This document shows positions 35,185-49,357 of a DNA stretch of 64,000 bases, piece by piece. Both the position numbers and the translations under genes were made by a program. The notes under the pieces are model-generated. The model was not told the origin of the DNA. It made no database searches and was given only the letters and a program-made list of their open reading frames with translations. The first letter of the stretch is position 1; every line of letters starts with the position of its first letter. Origin of the DNA: Flammula alnicola (taxonomy: Eukaryota; Basidiomycota; Agaricomycetes; Agaricales; Strophariaceae); NCBI GenBank assembly GCA_015499995.1, contig JADNRV010000020.1:124001-188000 (forward strand). The letters run 5' to 3'.

Positions 35185-36068
35185 ATTTCTGTATAGTATT
35201 CCAACTGCTGCCAATAGTTTATCACTCATATCGTCATTTGTACTGCTCTCTTTGCACATACCTCCTTTCTGTAGAATTACCTCGCATGCTCGTTACACAT
35301 ACCAATTGCTGCTTTATGTCTGCACATCATATTAACTTACCAACTCATTGCTCATTGCTCTCGTCTTGCTCATGTCCTGCAACCAAACGAAGAATATCAT
35401 TATGCTTAACTTGTTTATACCGCTATGGTTAAGTGTTATATCGAAGCACCAGAGTGACGCTCGATAGGGTAGCCAGTCTGGCTCACCCATGCCTCACCAA
35501 CCTGCCGACGAAGAGCTTACACTCTGGTTGGTACAGCTGGTTGGTTTTCGGCACTTGTTTGCCACAATCGAGCTCACCAGACGCTCAGGACTTGCTCGCG
35601 CTCCCTCTTCAGATCAAAATCTGAAAGTCTTTGGATCAATTGATTGGGCCTAGTTCTCTGGCCAATCTAATCTTTCCCGAAGGACTGCGCCCAGCCGCTC
35701 AGGCTCTGGCCAATCTTTTCAGCGCGATTGGACCCAAGTTTTGGCCAATCCCGATCACCTTGAGATCCAAATTCGGGGAGCCCGGGCAAGCCCTAGGCAC
35801 AAACAAGAAATTCGTATCCACGGATATCTTGTACTCGAAATATTTAATGACTAAGTAGTACTTAAATATTTCCTTTCCTTTTCATCTCTGTCAAGACGCA
35901 ACAGTTATCTTATCTTAAAATACTTGACTTCGTATAAAGCACCTTTCAATGTAATCAAAGATTTTAAATCTAAGATATCCCTACATGGTGTTGAGTATTT
36001 AAAATAGAATAATTTCTTGTACGTTATCCGACATTTTAAATACGAAATAAGATTGTAGAATTTCCTAC

Positions 36069-36138
36069 ACTTAAAATCCTTGATAACGTACTTGATACAC
36101 ATCAAAAGGAGCTTTTAATGTTGGAACCACCGGTGTGT
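36069..36138 (-). repeat. Right inverted terminal repeat of the DIRS-like element
   Basis: Ends GGAACCACCGGTGTGT, mirror of the left end. The whole 35.8-36.14 kb flank is AT-rich. Confidence 0.8.
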
Positions 36139-36334
36139 CAGGACTTTCGGATGATGATCCTACTCTAGTGTTCACTGTCGATTCGGCTTTCCCCAGACCC
36201 AAACCATTGTTGTGCACTCGACACCCACAGTCCATTATTACAGCACCACCAAAAAGAAAAAAAAACAGTGAGTTGAGCTCCTACTAAATATTTTAATTGA
36301 ATCAAAACATCACTTAACCTAAGCACTCATACTC

Positions 36335-38323
36335 ATGACGGGCGTGCGGCCAGATTTCTCCGGCAATCTCCCTCATATTTCGAGATGCATTCAATCAATT
36401 GCTCGACAACCACCAGGCTCCTAAAACCACCTCTCGTATCTCGAGATGGAGCTTCATCCTATAGCGCGACACAGTTGTTTGATAGAGTAAACAACTGACA
36501 AATAACAAACAAACAAAACGAAGGCTCCAACTCTCGATAGAGAGGCTGGCAAACTTCGAAACCGGCCATCAGCGCCGCGACGCACATCAATCAACATCAC
36601 TCGCAGCCGGTTCTCGGCAGACTCTTCCTGCATCGCGAGATAAGTAGTTGATTTGCTCTATGCTACTGTCCTTTCATGTCCAACTCATCACCTTGACCTT
36701 TAAATTCACATCTTCCCATTTCTAAGTTATCCTCCCTTGGCTTTTTGGCCCCCCTCGCGAAGATTTGCTGTCAAACTATTCAATATCTTCGTGCCAATAT
36801 GTAGTACACAGAGAAGCTTACCTTCAGATAAATATTGTTATGCTCGATGCACAGGTCAATTTCATTAGCACTGGCACTGCTACCGAGATGCACACGATTT
36901 TTTCGCCTGTTGAATTTAGAGGCTTCGACATGGCTTGAGCAAGGCTTGAGAAGTGGTGAATTGATTGCCTTTGAAGCCATCACAACTTCGACAGCCCGTT
37001 TAAATACTCCAGTACTCCTTATTCATTTGCATCTGAATGGCTATGTACACTGCCTAAAGGCAGAGATGCAGAAGATAAATATAACGAGTGCATTGAAGAC
37101 TCTGACGAGGCGGTGAGGTGACTCTGCCGAGAACCGGCTGCGAGTGATGTTGATTGATGTGCGTCGCGGCGCTGATGGCCGGTTTCGAAGTTTGCCAGCC
37201 TCTCTATCGAGAGTTGGAGCCTTCGTTTTGTTTGTTCGTTATTTGTCAGTTGTTTACTCTATCAAACAACTGTGTCGCGCTATAGGATGAAGCTCCATCT
37301 CGAGATACGAGAGGTGGTTTTAGGAGCCTGGACAACCACTAGAACTTCTAGTAGAAGCCATCCCACCTCACGAGCGCCAATGGCCTCGTGATTGGCCCTT
37401 TCAACACAATTATCCCTAAACACGAAGCTAGCCATAGTGCCGGTATGCTTACGAGCTAGTGACGGCTCTGGAAAAATAAAGAAACCCTCCATTCAATTAT
37501 GTTGGCGGGTACATCGTATCGAGATCAGTCACGTCATCGCCGATGTTGACGAAACCAATCCATCTCTTGTTCTTCGCTAGAGTGCTGCCCTGGGGTAGAA
37601 ACTCTTGTCAGATCATGCATTTCCACAAAGTTGGTTGTACGCTTGGCCATGCTCGATTGCCTCGCGACTAACATTCGCAATTTTCCCAGTTAAAGAGGGT
37701 CGGATCGATGATAGCTACTGGGCGTTGACGCTTTTTTCGTATGTCCAGCCGATTTCTCGGCCCATGCCCCCTCCAGCCATTTAAAAATTTGCCTCGCTCA
37801 CAACTCTGAGGCTTGAAGCTTGAACTCGAAGGTCATGGTCTCGTATGAAAAATCATCTTTCCCCTGTTTAACGCACCTCATTCTGGGCAGTTTATTTTCT
37901 CCCGCAGTGCCAATTTTGCAAGCGCACGGCCATCATCTCAAAGTGCTTGAATTTGTCGACTCGACACGTTTTGAAGCGTCAAACGGCGCAACCAGCGACC
38001 CTAGAATAAAGGAAATCCTCACCGGTTGTCCAAACATCCAGGAAACCAGGACCCCACTCCGTATAGGCCTGTTTCTCGCTCAACTCCATGAATATTATTG
38101 GAATACTTGAAATACATTCAAATGCAACTCCATGATACGGCACGTACAGTATATCTACCCTCCCATATGGCCGACATATTCAAGACGATCTGAACTGCCC
38201 TGTGCTGGAGGGCGTCATACTTCATGGAACACGTAAGATGTGGAACGAGAATCCTTGCCATGCACAGTTCGAAGGCATGGTTACTAAAATCGGTATTTCT
38301 ACTCTCAAGTTTGTCGAATATTA
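36335..38323 (+). pseudogene. F-box / leucine-rich-repeat-like gene, disrupted by a transposon
   Basis: With the 917-bp element and one target-site copy removed, a frame from ATG 36335 (MTGVRPDFSGNLPHISRCIQ) runs through the insertion point as SIARQPLELLVEAIPPHERQ, an F-box-like start, and stops near 37419. Further downstream in the same orientation are typical C-terminal pieces of agaricomycete F-box/LRR proteins. These are FPCLTHLILGSLFSPAVPIL with DPRIKEILTGCPNIQ (37.86-38.04 kb), and DDLNCPVLEGVILHG followed by MWNENPCHAQFEGMVTKIGI and STLKFVEY at 38323. The frame changes between these pieces and a stop precedes them, so the gene looks broken beyond the insertion. Normal role of the family: substrate adaptor of SCF ubiquitin ligase. 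Confidence 0.55.
36414..37330. mobile_element. Non-autonomous long-TIR DNA transposon (MULE-like) with 9-bp target duplication
   Basis: Terminal inverted repeats 36414-36621 and 37123-37330 are 208 bp each and match at all but one position that I can see. The ends read CAGGCTCCTAAAACCACCTC. The 9-bp direct repeat GACAACCAC flanks it (36405-36413 and 37331-37339). Long TIRs plus a 9-bp duplication fit the Mutator-like superfamily. The internal 36622-37122 segment has no transposase or recognisable domain, so the element needs a transposase in trans. It sits inside an F-box-like reading frame. Near-identical arms imply a recent insertion. Confidence 0.88.
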
Positions 38324-38785
38324 AGAACTATGTTTTTTTTAAGTTGAGCTTGAGTCGACTCTTGAATTTGTTGAATCCAAGAGGCTTGTGCACACAGGCA
38401 TCACCCACCCGCATCGTGGTCGTAGAACTGAGTGGGACATGGAAGAGGAGGAGGAGAAGGAGAAGAGAAGGAGCTCACTGAGGAGAGGAGGATGAAGGAC
38501 AACTTTCCCGTGTTATTGAGGGATATTGCGCATACCAAAATAAATGATCATGAGTTGAATAGCTGAGAACGAACGGCGCTCAGACGATGGTGACGTGGAC
38601 AGGGAATCACTGAGGACGAAAGCGGAGAAATTTTAGACTTGTTCAAAAGAAGGCAGGCAATTTGTCAATGTACTTCCAAAACATAACTTCGAGGCTCATT
38701 TAATCCTGCACGAATGCCAATTGGTCAAGGGCAAGGCCCTCTCTCGAAACCTTCACAGTACTCGTTGGCGCCCTGATTATTCCCA

Positions 38786-41473
38786 CTACGGCACACGCTC
38801 AACAAGAAGGGGGAGTTGAGGAACCTCCGATTTGCTGCCTACTACGATTGGCGTTGTAATTCCAGTCATTTCCCAAGCTATTTCCTGCTTGGTGGGAGAG
38901 AATCGGAATGATTCAATCAAGAGCAAGAGTACGACTTCTGAAGATTTGGTTGGAAACAATGCATGAGACGCGGCGTGTTTTTCAGAGGGTTTGTGAGGTG
39001 AACGTACTCATTTCTAACTGCGAGAACTTGAATCCTCTAGGAAATAATTAGAGTCACCATCTGCAAGACAGTGAATATTTTGCTCATAAAGGAACTTACA
39101 TGCAGGCCCGGCTTCCCCCAATAAAAGTCATACTAGATCGCATTACGAGCTATTGAGAAATCCATAATGTGGTGTCTTGGAAGAAACGACTTACAGATGA
39201 GAGTAGATGCCTGGCAGGTGAGCGCGAATCACTGTCTCCGGCAAAGGTTCAAGCCACCTCTCAGGTTTCCACTCGAGGACATCTGGACCCCATAGTTCAG
39301 GGTTGCGATTAGAAGCCATAATCCCGACTATGATATTTGTGTCATTGGGAATGAAAATTTCCCGAATTTCTTGACCATCCAATCCTTTGATAGGGCTGGA
39401 CAGAGGAAGCACAACATCCTGTCGAGCCCTATTCAAATGAAAGTATGACATCAACGCTGGGCGGAAGATAATCAGATGTAGTGACATACGTTCTCCTTAC
39501 CATGGTAACTGGCGCATGCCTGGCGTAAGGTCACCCATCCGATCGATGAAATCAAAAAACGGAAATGACAAGACGTACAATCGAAGAGTTTCTCGACAAA
39601 TCGCATCGAGATATTGCAAAGAAACCAGTTTGTCGTAAGGTAAATCTCCCCCCTCCGCTTCCTTGGCCTCTCTGATTTCTTTGCGCAACTTGTCCTGTAC
39701 GTCTTGATGGGTGGCGAGGAGGTACAGTAGACGTGCCAGGGCACTGGAAGTCGTGTCCATGGCAGCAAATATTAATGATCTTAACACTGGGGGTTAGTAT
39801 TTAATGATCACGAAGGCGGGCATGGGTCCTTACGACATTTGACCTAATAACTCGTCTCGGGTCAAGCTTTCTTCTTTTGAGGCGGTCATGTTTGCTCTCA
39901 CTGAGTATGTGCATTAGTTGTTGAACAAATTTTTGGAAATACAATGAGTGAATGCGTACTGAGAATGCTCATGATATCCTTCCCCTGTCCAATTTGGTTG
40001 GCCAGAGCCTCGTCGCCTTCAGACAATGCCTTCTTCTTTGACTCAAATATTTCGACTGAAGTATTATAGAGTACATCCACGATGTTCCTAACAGCATGGA
40101 GGTCCTTCCACGGAAGAATATCGACGACAAAACGCCGGAACTTGGGAGGCCCAATCCTGGAGAGTGGAACCAGCAAAAGAGCCGATGCTATTCTCATTTT
40201 GGACGCAGTGGGCCTGCGAAGGAGTTAATGTTAATTCGGTGAGCAACTTCAAGCATACATAGGGACACAAACACAAGGTTCTTTGCGGCCTCACTGAAGG
40301 GGTGAGGAACAGCATCTTCCGTCAACGGGTCGAAAGAGTACCCAAGTCCGCTCTGACCTATCAACTCAAGGGCAGTTCGCGTCATCCAGGACATAACTTC
40401 GATCTGAGACAGAGTGAGGTTAGCGTTCTGACCCAAATATTACTGAAAATACTATGCAGACCTCTTGAGCTCCATCCTTGACCTTGCTGGAAAACGCGTC
40501 CCGAAGCTAACATTTAAATGAGAAAATCACCTCAAAGGACTATCTGAGGGCATACCTTGTAAGTTATGTTGTAGAATGTAGGAACTAAAAGACGTGCTGC
40601 TCAATACTGGTTCAATGATATCGAAGATGGACTGCACATGCCCATGTCTCGCATATGCGCGATCGAGAAAACTGGGTTGAGCATCTTTCTTTGCTTGCGA
40701 TGCTGCTCTCCTGGAGGTGGGTGGGATCTTTGTTGGGAATATTGACTGTAGCGACATGGTTAAGCTTACCGAGAGTACCTAATAACCCTTCACCGAGCAC
40801 TATTCTATTCGATCTGAGACATAATTTAATAGCCCGCATTATCCTATAAAACGACAACGTACGTGATAAACGGTGTGCCTTCTTCGAATATGTATTGATC
40901 CTGGGACGAGATACGATGAGATAAAATGGAAAATTCACTATCACTTCAAGTTATATCCTGACCTTGACGAATATATGGTGTAATGCCTTAGGGTCAAAGA
41001 CGAAGAGGTCGCTTTCCTAAATGTCAAGGTCAGACACTCTAAACTGCTACAGAACGGTATGATGAACGTACGCCAAGAAGGCCTTTAATCTTGATAATGC
41101 TACCATCTAGCGAAGATCTTGAGAATTCACCGTAGTATTTCAACGACAAAGAACTCTTACACTTCTCGGTCATTTCCTGGTGAAATTCCCAAGCATTATT
41201 GTTGAAAACCTGGGGAAAGACGCCTATGCAAACGCTTGATAAAAGCTACTAGTCGAAAGTGAAAAAATATGACCACTTACCTGTCCAGAAGGATTTTGCA
41301 GGAGGACCAGGTATGTTATCGAAAGCTGACTTGAAACGATGCCGGAATGTTTTCCACAGACCCCACGATATCACATATAGAGCGAGCGCTTCGACGACGA
41401 GGGCAAGCATAGTAGGCCAGAGGAAGGCCTGGATAGTTAAGTTACTCGATGGAAGTCCAAGATATATGTTCAA
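38786..41473 (-). CDS. Cytochrome P450 monooxygenase (different family from the tandem pair)
   Basis: A minus-strand gene from ATG 41473 (MNIYLGLPSSNLTIQAFLWP) with a membrane anchor and hinge FDNIPGPPAKSFWTG. It runs through ESDLFVFDPKALHHIFVK, GEQHRKQRKMLNPVFSIAHM, IEVMSWMTRTALELIGQSG, the I-helix LIFAAMDTTSSALARLL, the ExxR helix ICRETLRL, and WKPERW. The haem loop is MTFIGGSRACIGFKF, and the last exon ends VPQLPLLVERVP at 38786. All parts join in frame with GT-AG introns except one, where a GC-AG intron is needed between HMRDM and VPTFYNITYK. The HPxVQxKLR-type pattern and the GEQHRKQRKMLNPVFS motif recall CYP5144/CYP67-like basidiomycete P450s. Substrate unknown. It faces away from the OYE gene at 43207, with about 1.7 kb between. 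Confidence 0.88.
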
Positions 41474-43206
41474 AAAGCACGAGAAAGGGAGATTGTTCGT
41501 ATCTTCTGGAATCAGTCGTTACTATGACGGTGTATATATATCGCCTTCGCCTCTTGGGTCCCAGGAAGAGGCCGTGTAGACATTTATGATAGACATCCAG
41601 CAGATTCCGAAATCATGAGTACACAAGTGAGAATTATTAAGCCTAGACACATAATGATCAACTGCACACAATGCGTAGCGGAGAGAAGTCAGAAACCAGG
41701 AGCTGACGTGGGATGATGACTGAGTTTGATGACGAAATCGGGAATTATGTGCCGAGCGGTAGAAAAGCTTCAGGACGCTGATATTATGGCTAAGAGGCGT
41801 TTGAAGGGTGTGGATGTCGCAGCCTGATGTTGACTTCTGATTTCTAACTGAGAAAATTCGAACCCAATGATAAAGACAATAAAATCGAGACCCATATATT
41901 TATTTAATACCTTTGCATGAAAGATGCTTGCATTCCGCCGATGAAGGTCAGGCTGAAAAAGGATACGAGACAATCAGCAAAACTTTATGCTCTTATCACG
42001 GAGTACAAGGTCTTCACTTACGGATGCGAGTATATTCCTGGCAGACGCGCAGTAGCCACCTTGTCGGTTTGTTTTGTCCCTCAGTTTCGGTCCTCGTTGA
42101 GGGACTCTCGCCGCTATCATGTCACCCAAAGACCCACTGCACCTGCATCCACAATACTCACCCTTTCTGCAAACCCAAATCCCACTGCACATGACCCTCC
42201 TTCGGTCATATGCATCATTGAGGGCCTACCAATTCGGCGCATGATACAATGCCGAGGGCTTGACGATACTACGCGGTTCTTCCCTTCGGGCGGGTTCCGT
42301 AAAGTCGAAAGGGAAAGGACAGTGGTTCGAGCGCAAACAGCAGGTCGTCCATAGGGTTTTGAACGTGGACATAGACAAGAAATTTGGCGCCTAGAGCTTC
42401 GTACACGGTGCCTTTCTTAATCGTGTCAGTCATGTTTCATGTTTCAGGCCGTATCCTGAGCGATGGCCGCCTAGCAGAGGCCCGCATATATGTTGCGGAA
42501 ATTATGATGTGTTCAAGAGAATTTCTTCTGCCGTTGATTGGAAGATCTCAGGCATTCGCGTCATAGGACGGTGGAGTTTCAAGTCTATGACATCCTGTGG
42601 AAGCGATGGAATCTGCTATGACGCAAACTCAGGAAGGAGAGTTGGGCTAGCTGTCGATGCGGTGAAGTCCAGAACTCGAAGATGAGCTCAGTAAAGCGAC
42701 TGCCATTCGAATGTAAGGAGATGGATGGCCCATGGGGTCCCGCATGTCGGCTTGAAGTCACCGGCAGATTGTTGGTTTAGCGATGGAAAAAAAAGTGCGA
42801 TGCTTGCGCAATTGTCAAGAACGAGTCGAGAATACTGTAGCTGTTACAAAGTTACACATTCAAGCTCAAGAACGAGGCTTACATCGACCGGCAAAAATAC
42901 AAGCGTGGTGGTAGTGCATTGCGTAATGAGGTTTACGCGATTACGCTTGATTAGCAGGTTGTGTAAGCACCGCATGAATCTTGCAGTGGTTGCACCGTAA
43001 CCGCCTTACAGATCTTTATGTTTTCTTACCAACGTACAGAGACTGTCAGCATTCAAGATTCTTCGCTTAAACCCTGGAATGCTATAAATGCAGACACTTT
43101 CATCGAGAAATGGGCACCATAACATACACTTCCAACCTTCCAAAGACTTATTCGTCCGAGTCTCAACCTCACTTCTTCACAGTAAATCGAATCATCATCG
43201 ACAGCA
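41474..43206. other. Region between divergent P450 and OYE genes
   Basis: No recognisable gene. A frame of 145 codons at 41917-42354 (+) has no domain that I know and odd composition. The left end is the P450 promoter region and the right end the OYE promoter. It is long for a plain bidirectional promoter here and may hold a decayed gene. Confidence 0.5.
43083..43088 (+). promoter_or_regulatory. TATA box of the OYE gene
   Basis: TATAAA in the context GCTATAAATG, 119 bp before the start codon. Good consensus and suitable distance for a fungal TATA with a downstream start site. Confidence 0.5.
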
Positions 43207-44732
<1,526 letters not shown>

Positions 44733-45775
44733 ACATCCGCTAAATTGGGCCTCTGGGCATGGCCTAATGTCCTTTTTAATTTAAAATTCCTAGCAATGTA
44801 CTATACCTGTGTTGTATCCATATTTCTGAATACAACAAATAATTGGGAAGTGGAGCAGAGCGTATCTTCATGCTAGCTAGCAATTTGTCGACTTGGAGCA
44901 AACTTGAGCTTGAAGCTTTGAAGTTTGAATTTGAGCAGTAACAACTTCCGAATTCGTAGCCCGTGGTTGGTAATCGTGGTCAGTGACGTCGATGCATGTT
45001 TTCGGTGATCCCGGAGCTGTTTAGGTGAAACTCCCACCCTTCCCCACCATCCTTCCTCATGTCCGTGTCATCGGCGTCTATGGATGTGCACCGTGTGGTA
45101 TCCTCGGCGCCCATAAGAGAGAAAAATCGCTAGAATACGCCTCGGGAACAGACACTGGGAAGAAATCAGGAAACGAAGTCGGAAGAAGAAACCTGGCGCC
45201 GTGAAGAACAAAAGAACACTCACGAAATTGAAGGCAATCTCTCATGAATCTGATTCAGATGATGTGTAGCCTTGGAATACGGCCACCGTCAGCTTGCAGG
45301 TGATATCTGTTGCTACAACTGGTCTAATCCTTCTCTGACATTACAACGGTACTACGGACAGGCTCCTCCCTCGTCTTATTTCTCCGAAATAATGGCCCGG
45401 AATTCTTATTCACCTGCCCACGAGGATCACTGCTGTAATTTAGTGAGAACGCTGCAATCTCAGCAAAAGTCCTCAAGACTTAGATCCAAGTAGGGTGATT
45501 TCATGAGTACAAGGGCGGAAATACTTACACCAAGCAGAACAACACTTCTATGGTGCAGCGGTCGCATATGAGCGCCGAATGACACATCGACCAATCCGGA
45601 ATCACATTTTCTGATTGCAGATTTACGTTGTCTTCCTTTTTCGTGTGGGTGAGCCTTGTGACCCGCATAACCTTCTCGAAACGATGATCGGCGTCCGGGA
45701 GCTGGACCAGTTTATTTCGTTCTATCCCTCCGTATAAGAACCGTTTAGGGTTCTGGGGGACTTTCAGCTACACCA
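44733..45775. other. Intergenic region before the GH3 gene
   Basis: No convincing coding exon. A TATAAG at 45733-45738, 38 bp before the next start codon, is the only promoter-like word that I note. Confidence 0.5.
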
Positions 45776-48700
45776 ATGATCCTTTCCAACCTCTTCCTCG
45801 CGGGTCTGCTCGCCTATGGGGTTGATGGGTTCGTCACCCGTACGTGTCATTGCCTTCGTTGAACGCGTCCAGCACACTGATTTCCCTCATATTTAGGCAC
45901 GTGGAACGACTCGTACGCGCTCGCGAATAGCGTGGTCGCTCAAATGACGCTAGACGAGAAGCTCGGGATCGTGACTGGGACAGGCCAGCTGAACTCGGCG
46001 CGTAAGTCTCTTCCTACGTTGCCTGCCTCTTCAAAACGCCGGTTTCGGGCACATATATTCGGACATGGATACTGATTTATTGCTTTCAGGACGCTGCGTA
46101 GGAGATACTACTGCTGTTACGCGTCTTGGGATACCCTCCATCTGTTTCCAGGATGGACCAGCAGGCGTGCGGTTGGTGAAGAATGTTACAGGATTTCCGA
46201 CTGGCATCAACGCCGCGTCGACGTTTAGCCGCAGACTTATGCGGGCGAGAGGAGTGGCGGTTGGGGAAGAGTTCCGTGGAAAGGGTGCACAGCAAGTGGT
46301 TGGCCTTCATACTTTTGAAATTTGTCTGACGTTTCATTTATAAATTAGTGTTTTCTTGGGACCTGCTATGGATATTGTGCGTTTGTCAATATTAGACTTA
46401 TGACTGAATCTAACGCGTATTGGGACATGAAGATGCGGAATCCGAAAGCAGGTCGTGGATGGGAAAGGTGTTTATTTTATTCTCTCATCTACGGCCTCGT
46501 CCTCTGACACATTTCCTTCCACAGTTTCGGCCCCGATCCCTATTTGAACGGCGAAGGCGCGTACGAGACAATCGTGGGCGTTCAAAGTGTTGGCGTACAA
46601 GCATGCGCTAAGCACTACCTTGCGAACAACCAAGAGCACTGGCGTTATGGCCTCAGCGCAAACCTCGACGACCGCACCATGCATGAAATTTATTTTTATC
46701 CGTTTTTGAGGAGCATCGAGGTACGTCTGGAAGGGCTGAATGGAAGCGACTATACATGATTGATGATTTCCATTGGACAGGCCGGCGTCGCGTCCGTCAT
46801 GTGCGCATATAATCGCTTCAACGATACTTCCTCCTGTCACAACGCAAACCTGATGGGCCTTTTACAGAAGAATGGGTTTCAAGGTGGGTTGTAGTTCTTT
46901 TTCTGGCCGAGGTCTCGCTCAATTTGTCCACCATACACGTACTTTCTATGCTACGCACCTACAAGGTTATGTTGTCAGCGACTGGGGTGCTACGCATGAC
47001 TCGGCGTCCGACAACGCAAATGCTGGGCTGGACATGGAGATGCCAGGAGATTATATTGTTATCGGTAAGCAATAGTGGGACTGACCAGAACTCGTCTGCA
47101 ACTCATTCATCTACCTTATATGAAGGTGGCGGTGTCTTCGGCAGCAACTTGGAATCGGCCGTTAATGACGGGGAGGTCACAGTCCAACGCTTGAATGAGA
47201 TGGTGGCGCGAGTTTTAACGCCGTGGTACCGGCTTGGCCAGGATTCTGTAAGCATGCCACGCGCTGCTGCTATCTGCGTTCCATTAGCAATTTTAACATC
47301 GAACTAATGCCTCTTCAATGTAGGGTTACCCTCCGGTAAACTTTGACGCACAGCAATCGGATGGCTCAGGTTCTCTGAACCTCAACGTCAATGTACGAAC
47401 CGCCGCACACACGGCGCTCGTTCGCGAGATCGCGGCAGCTTCTTCTGTTCTCCTCAAGAATAACAAGACCGTCAATTCAGCGGGGACGACAGTGAGAGGT
47501 CTACCGGCAGTCAAGGGCGTGGCGAAGACGATTGCGATCGTGGGACAGGACGCGAAGTTACCCAATCTGAGTTGCAACGATTTAAATGAGTGCAATGATG
47601 GTACTATGTCTGTTGGGTACGTTTTTGTATCTTGCGCCCGGAATATGCAAGGAGGCGGTTGATTGATTTACTTCATTTGTGTAGGTGGGGTTCAGGATCG
47701 AACTCCTTGGCATTTATTGTGCCTCCTATTGACGCTCTAACATCTTACATCGGAACCTCTGCGACGATTACGTCGTCTTTGTCCAATGATCTCACTGCGG
47801 GCCCGAATGCGGCAAAGGGAAAGGATATGGCGTTCGTCTTTGCCAATGCGTACGCCAGTTACATATTTCAAGAATATAAGCCGGCCCTAACTAGAAATTA
47901 TGCAGCATGAGCGGGGAGTTGGGCTTCTACGACATAGTCGTTGGTAACGAAGGCGATAGGAACGACCTGAACCTTTGGTACAAAGGCGGCAGCTTGGTCG
48001 AAAGCGTCGCAGCTGTGTGCAACAACACAATCGTGGTCGTGCATTCCGTCGGGCCGGTGTCGTTTTCTTGGAGCAACCATCCGAATATCACTGGTATTAT
48101 TTACGCCGGTGCGCCTGGCGAACAGACGGGTCCAGCGGTTGTGGACGTGATATACGGAGCATATAATCCTAGTGGGAGATTACCGTTTTCTATTGCTGAT
48201 GTTCGTCATTTCCGGTTTCTCTTTTAATCTGGTACTGACGAAAATGTGCGCTTGAACAGGATGAAAGCTCGTATGCGACTTCGATTGTGTACAATAGTCT
48301 CGGGTTCCCCGATGTCAGTTACTTTCTTTCCACCAGCCTCTTACATTTCCATGCTAACGCCTGCCCATGTGCCTCACACCAGATCAACTACACGGAGAAG
48401 CTCCTCCTTGATTACCGATACATGGACGACCAGAGCATAACACCGCGATTTGAATTTGGCTTTGGGCTGTCATACACCACATTCGCCTATTCGTCGCTCT
48501 CCATCACCGCTGCCTCTGACGGTTATACCATTTCCTTTACGGTGGCGAATAGCGGACCCCTTGCAGGTACGGAAAAGCCACAATTGTACCTTGGATATCC
48601 AGCTGCCGCTGGCGAGCCCAAGAAAGTTTTGAGAGGATTCGAGGAGGTCCCTTTGGCTGTTGGTGGAAGTCAAAGTGTTAGCATCGCCCTGAGCACGAGA

Positions 48701-48871
48701 GGCATGAGGTTAGCCCTTTCTATTTTATTTCGGTATATGTGATTGACTGTTCGCAATAGTGTATGGGATACTCCAAGCAGCCAGAGCTACATTCGTCCAT
48801 CTGGTACATTCACTGTGTACATTGGAGCATCGATTCGGGATATTAGGTTGACTGGGACTATTGCGTTATGA
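45776..48871 (+). CDS. Secreted GH3 beta-glucosidase
   Basis: The start MILSNLFLAGLLAYGVDGF looks like a signal peptide. GH3 motifs in order: MTLDEKLGIVTGTGQ, RLGIPSICFQDGPAGVRLV, RGVAVGEEFRGKG, NPKAGRGWESFGPDPYLNGE, QACAKHYLANNQEHWR, and VVSDWGATHDS with the catalytic Asp of SDW. The C-terminal alpha/beta sandwich (ASSVLLKNNKTV, IAIVGQDAK, DIVVGNEGDRNDLNLW) precedes an Fn3-like end (GFGLSYTTFAYSSLSI, EVPLAVGGSQSVSI). More than ten short introns; all parts that I traced join in frame, for example LGPAMDI to MRNPKAG. Function: hydrolysis of terminal beta-D-glucosyl residues, e.g. cellobiose, in plant-biomass breakdown. Confidence 0.9.
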
Positions 48872-49357
48872 TTAATTACTTATACCCTGTTATCGAACTT
48901 GATACCTTCCGAATCCCGATATACACGTGGTTGCTTGGAAATGGGAAAGAAAAATTAAAGAATTAAAAAGGTTTGCGGACACCGCGAGCCACTGCGCGAC
49001 AGGAGGGTCATGCTGATCTCCTAAGACTAACTCGGCGAGTCCAACAGGTTGCGGAATTGCTTCCCTGGCCTGACAAGGACATATTATTCCAAGCCCAGAT
49101 CACCCCTTACGGAGCGAGGAACTGTGGAAACCAAGTTTTCTGGAGGGCACAACCTCGAACTTGCGCACTGATGGCTTTGATCGCTGAGTGGGAACATCCG
49201 CATTCCCGGTTTGCGGCCGTTACAACCGTTGCACCATGGGACCGTATCTAAGGTGATAGCTTTATAAGACTCATGTCACCTGCTAGCTCGAAGTCCTCCC
49301 GCCTCTTTAACCGAGGCAACTAGATTGTAAAGGCCTCTCCCCTTCTTACCTCCTACC
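48872..49357. other. Intergenic region
   Basis: One open frame (48973-49251) has no recognisable motif and lacks context for a gene. The segment likely holds the GH3 3' end and the promoter of the next gene. Confidence 0.5.

Larger units (their letters stand above)
30709..36138 (+). mobile_element. DIRS-like tyrosine-recombinase retrotransposon, near complete
   Basis: The 5430-bp element is bounded by inverted terminal repeats of about 70 bp: 30709-30778 against 36069-36138, about four mismatches, starting ACACACCGG. Inside lie an AT-rich left flank with a nested MITE-like insert, three 68-bp tandem repeats, an RT-RNase H gene, an overlapping tyrosine recombinase gene, and an AT-rich right flank. 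Tyrosine recombinase in place of a DDE integrase, no protease, and inverted ends define the DIRS order. Such elements integrate without target-site duplication, and I see none. Both genes look intact after one intron each, so the copy may be recent or active. Confidence 0.85.

Noticed and set aside
38440..38480. GAGGAGGAG/AAGGAG microsatellite as a CRISPR-like or regulatory repeat
   Set aside because: Simple purine repeat; no spacers or unit structure beyond slippage.
41917..42354. 145-codon open frame
   Set aside because: No recognisable domain, no splice-consistent neighbours, and an overlapping frame of similar openness; probably chance.
48973..49251. 92-codon open frame between the GH3 and membrane-protein genes
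   Set aside because: No motif and no supporting context; likely untranslated sequence.
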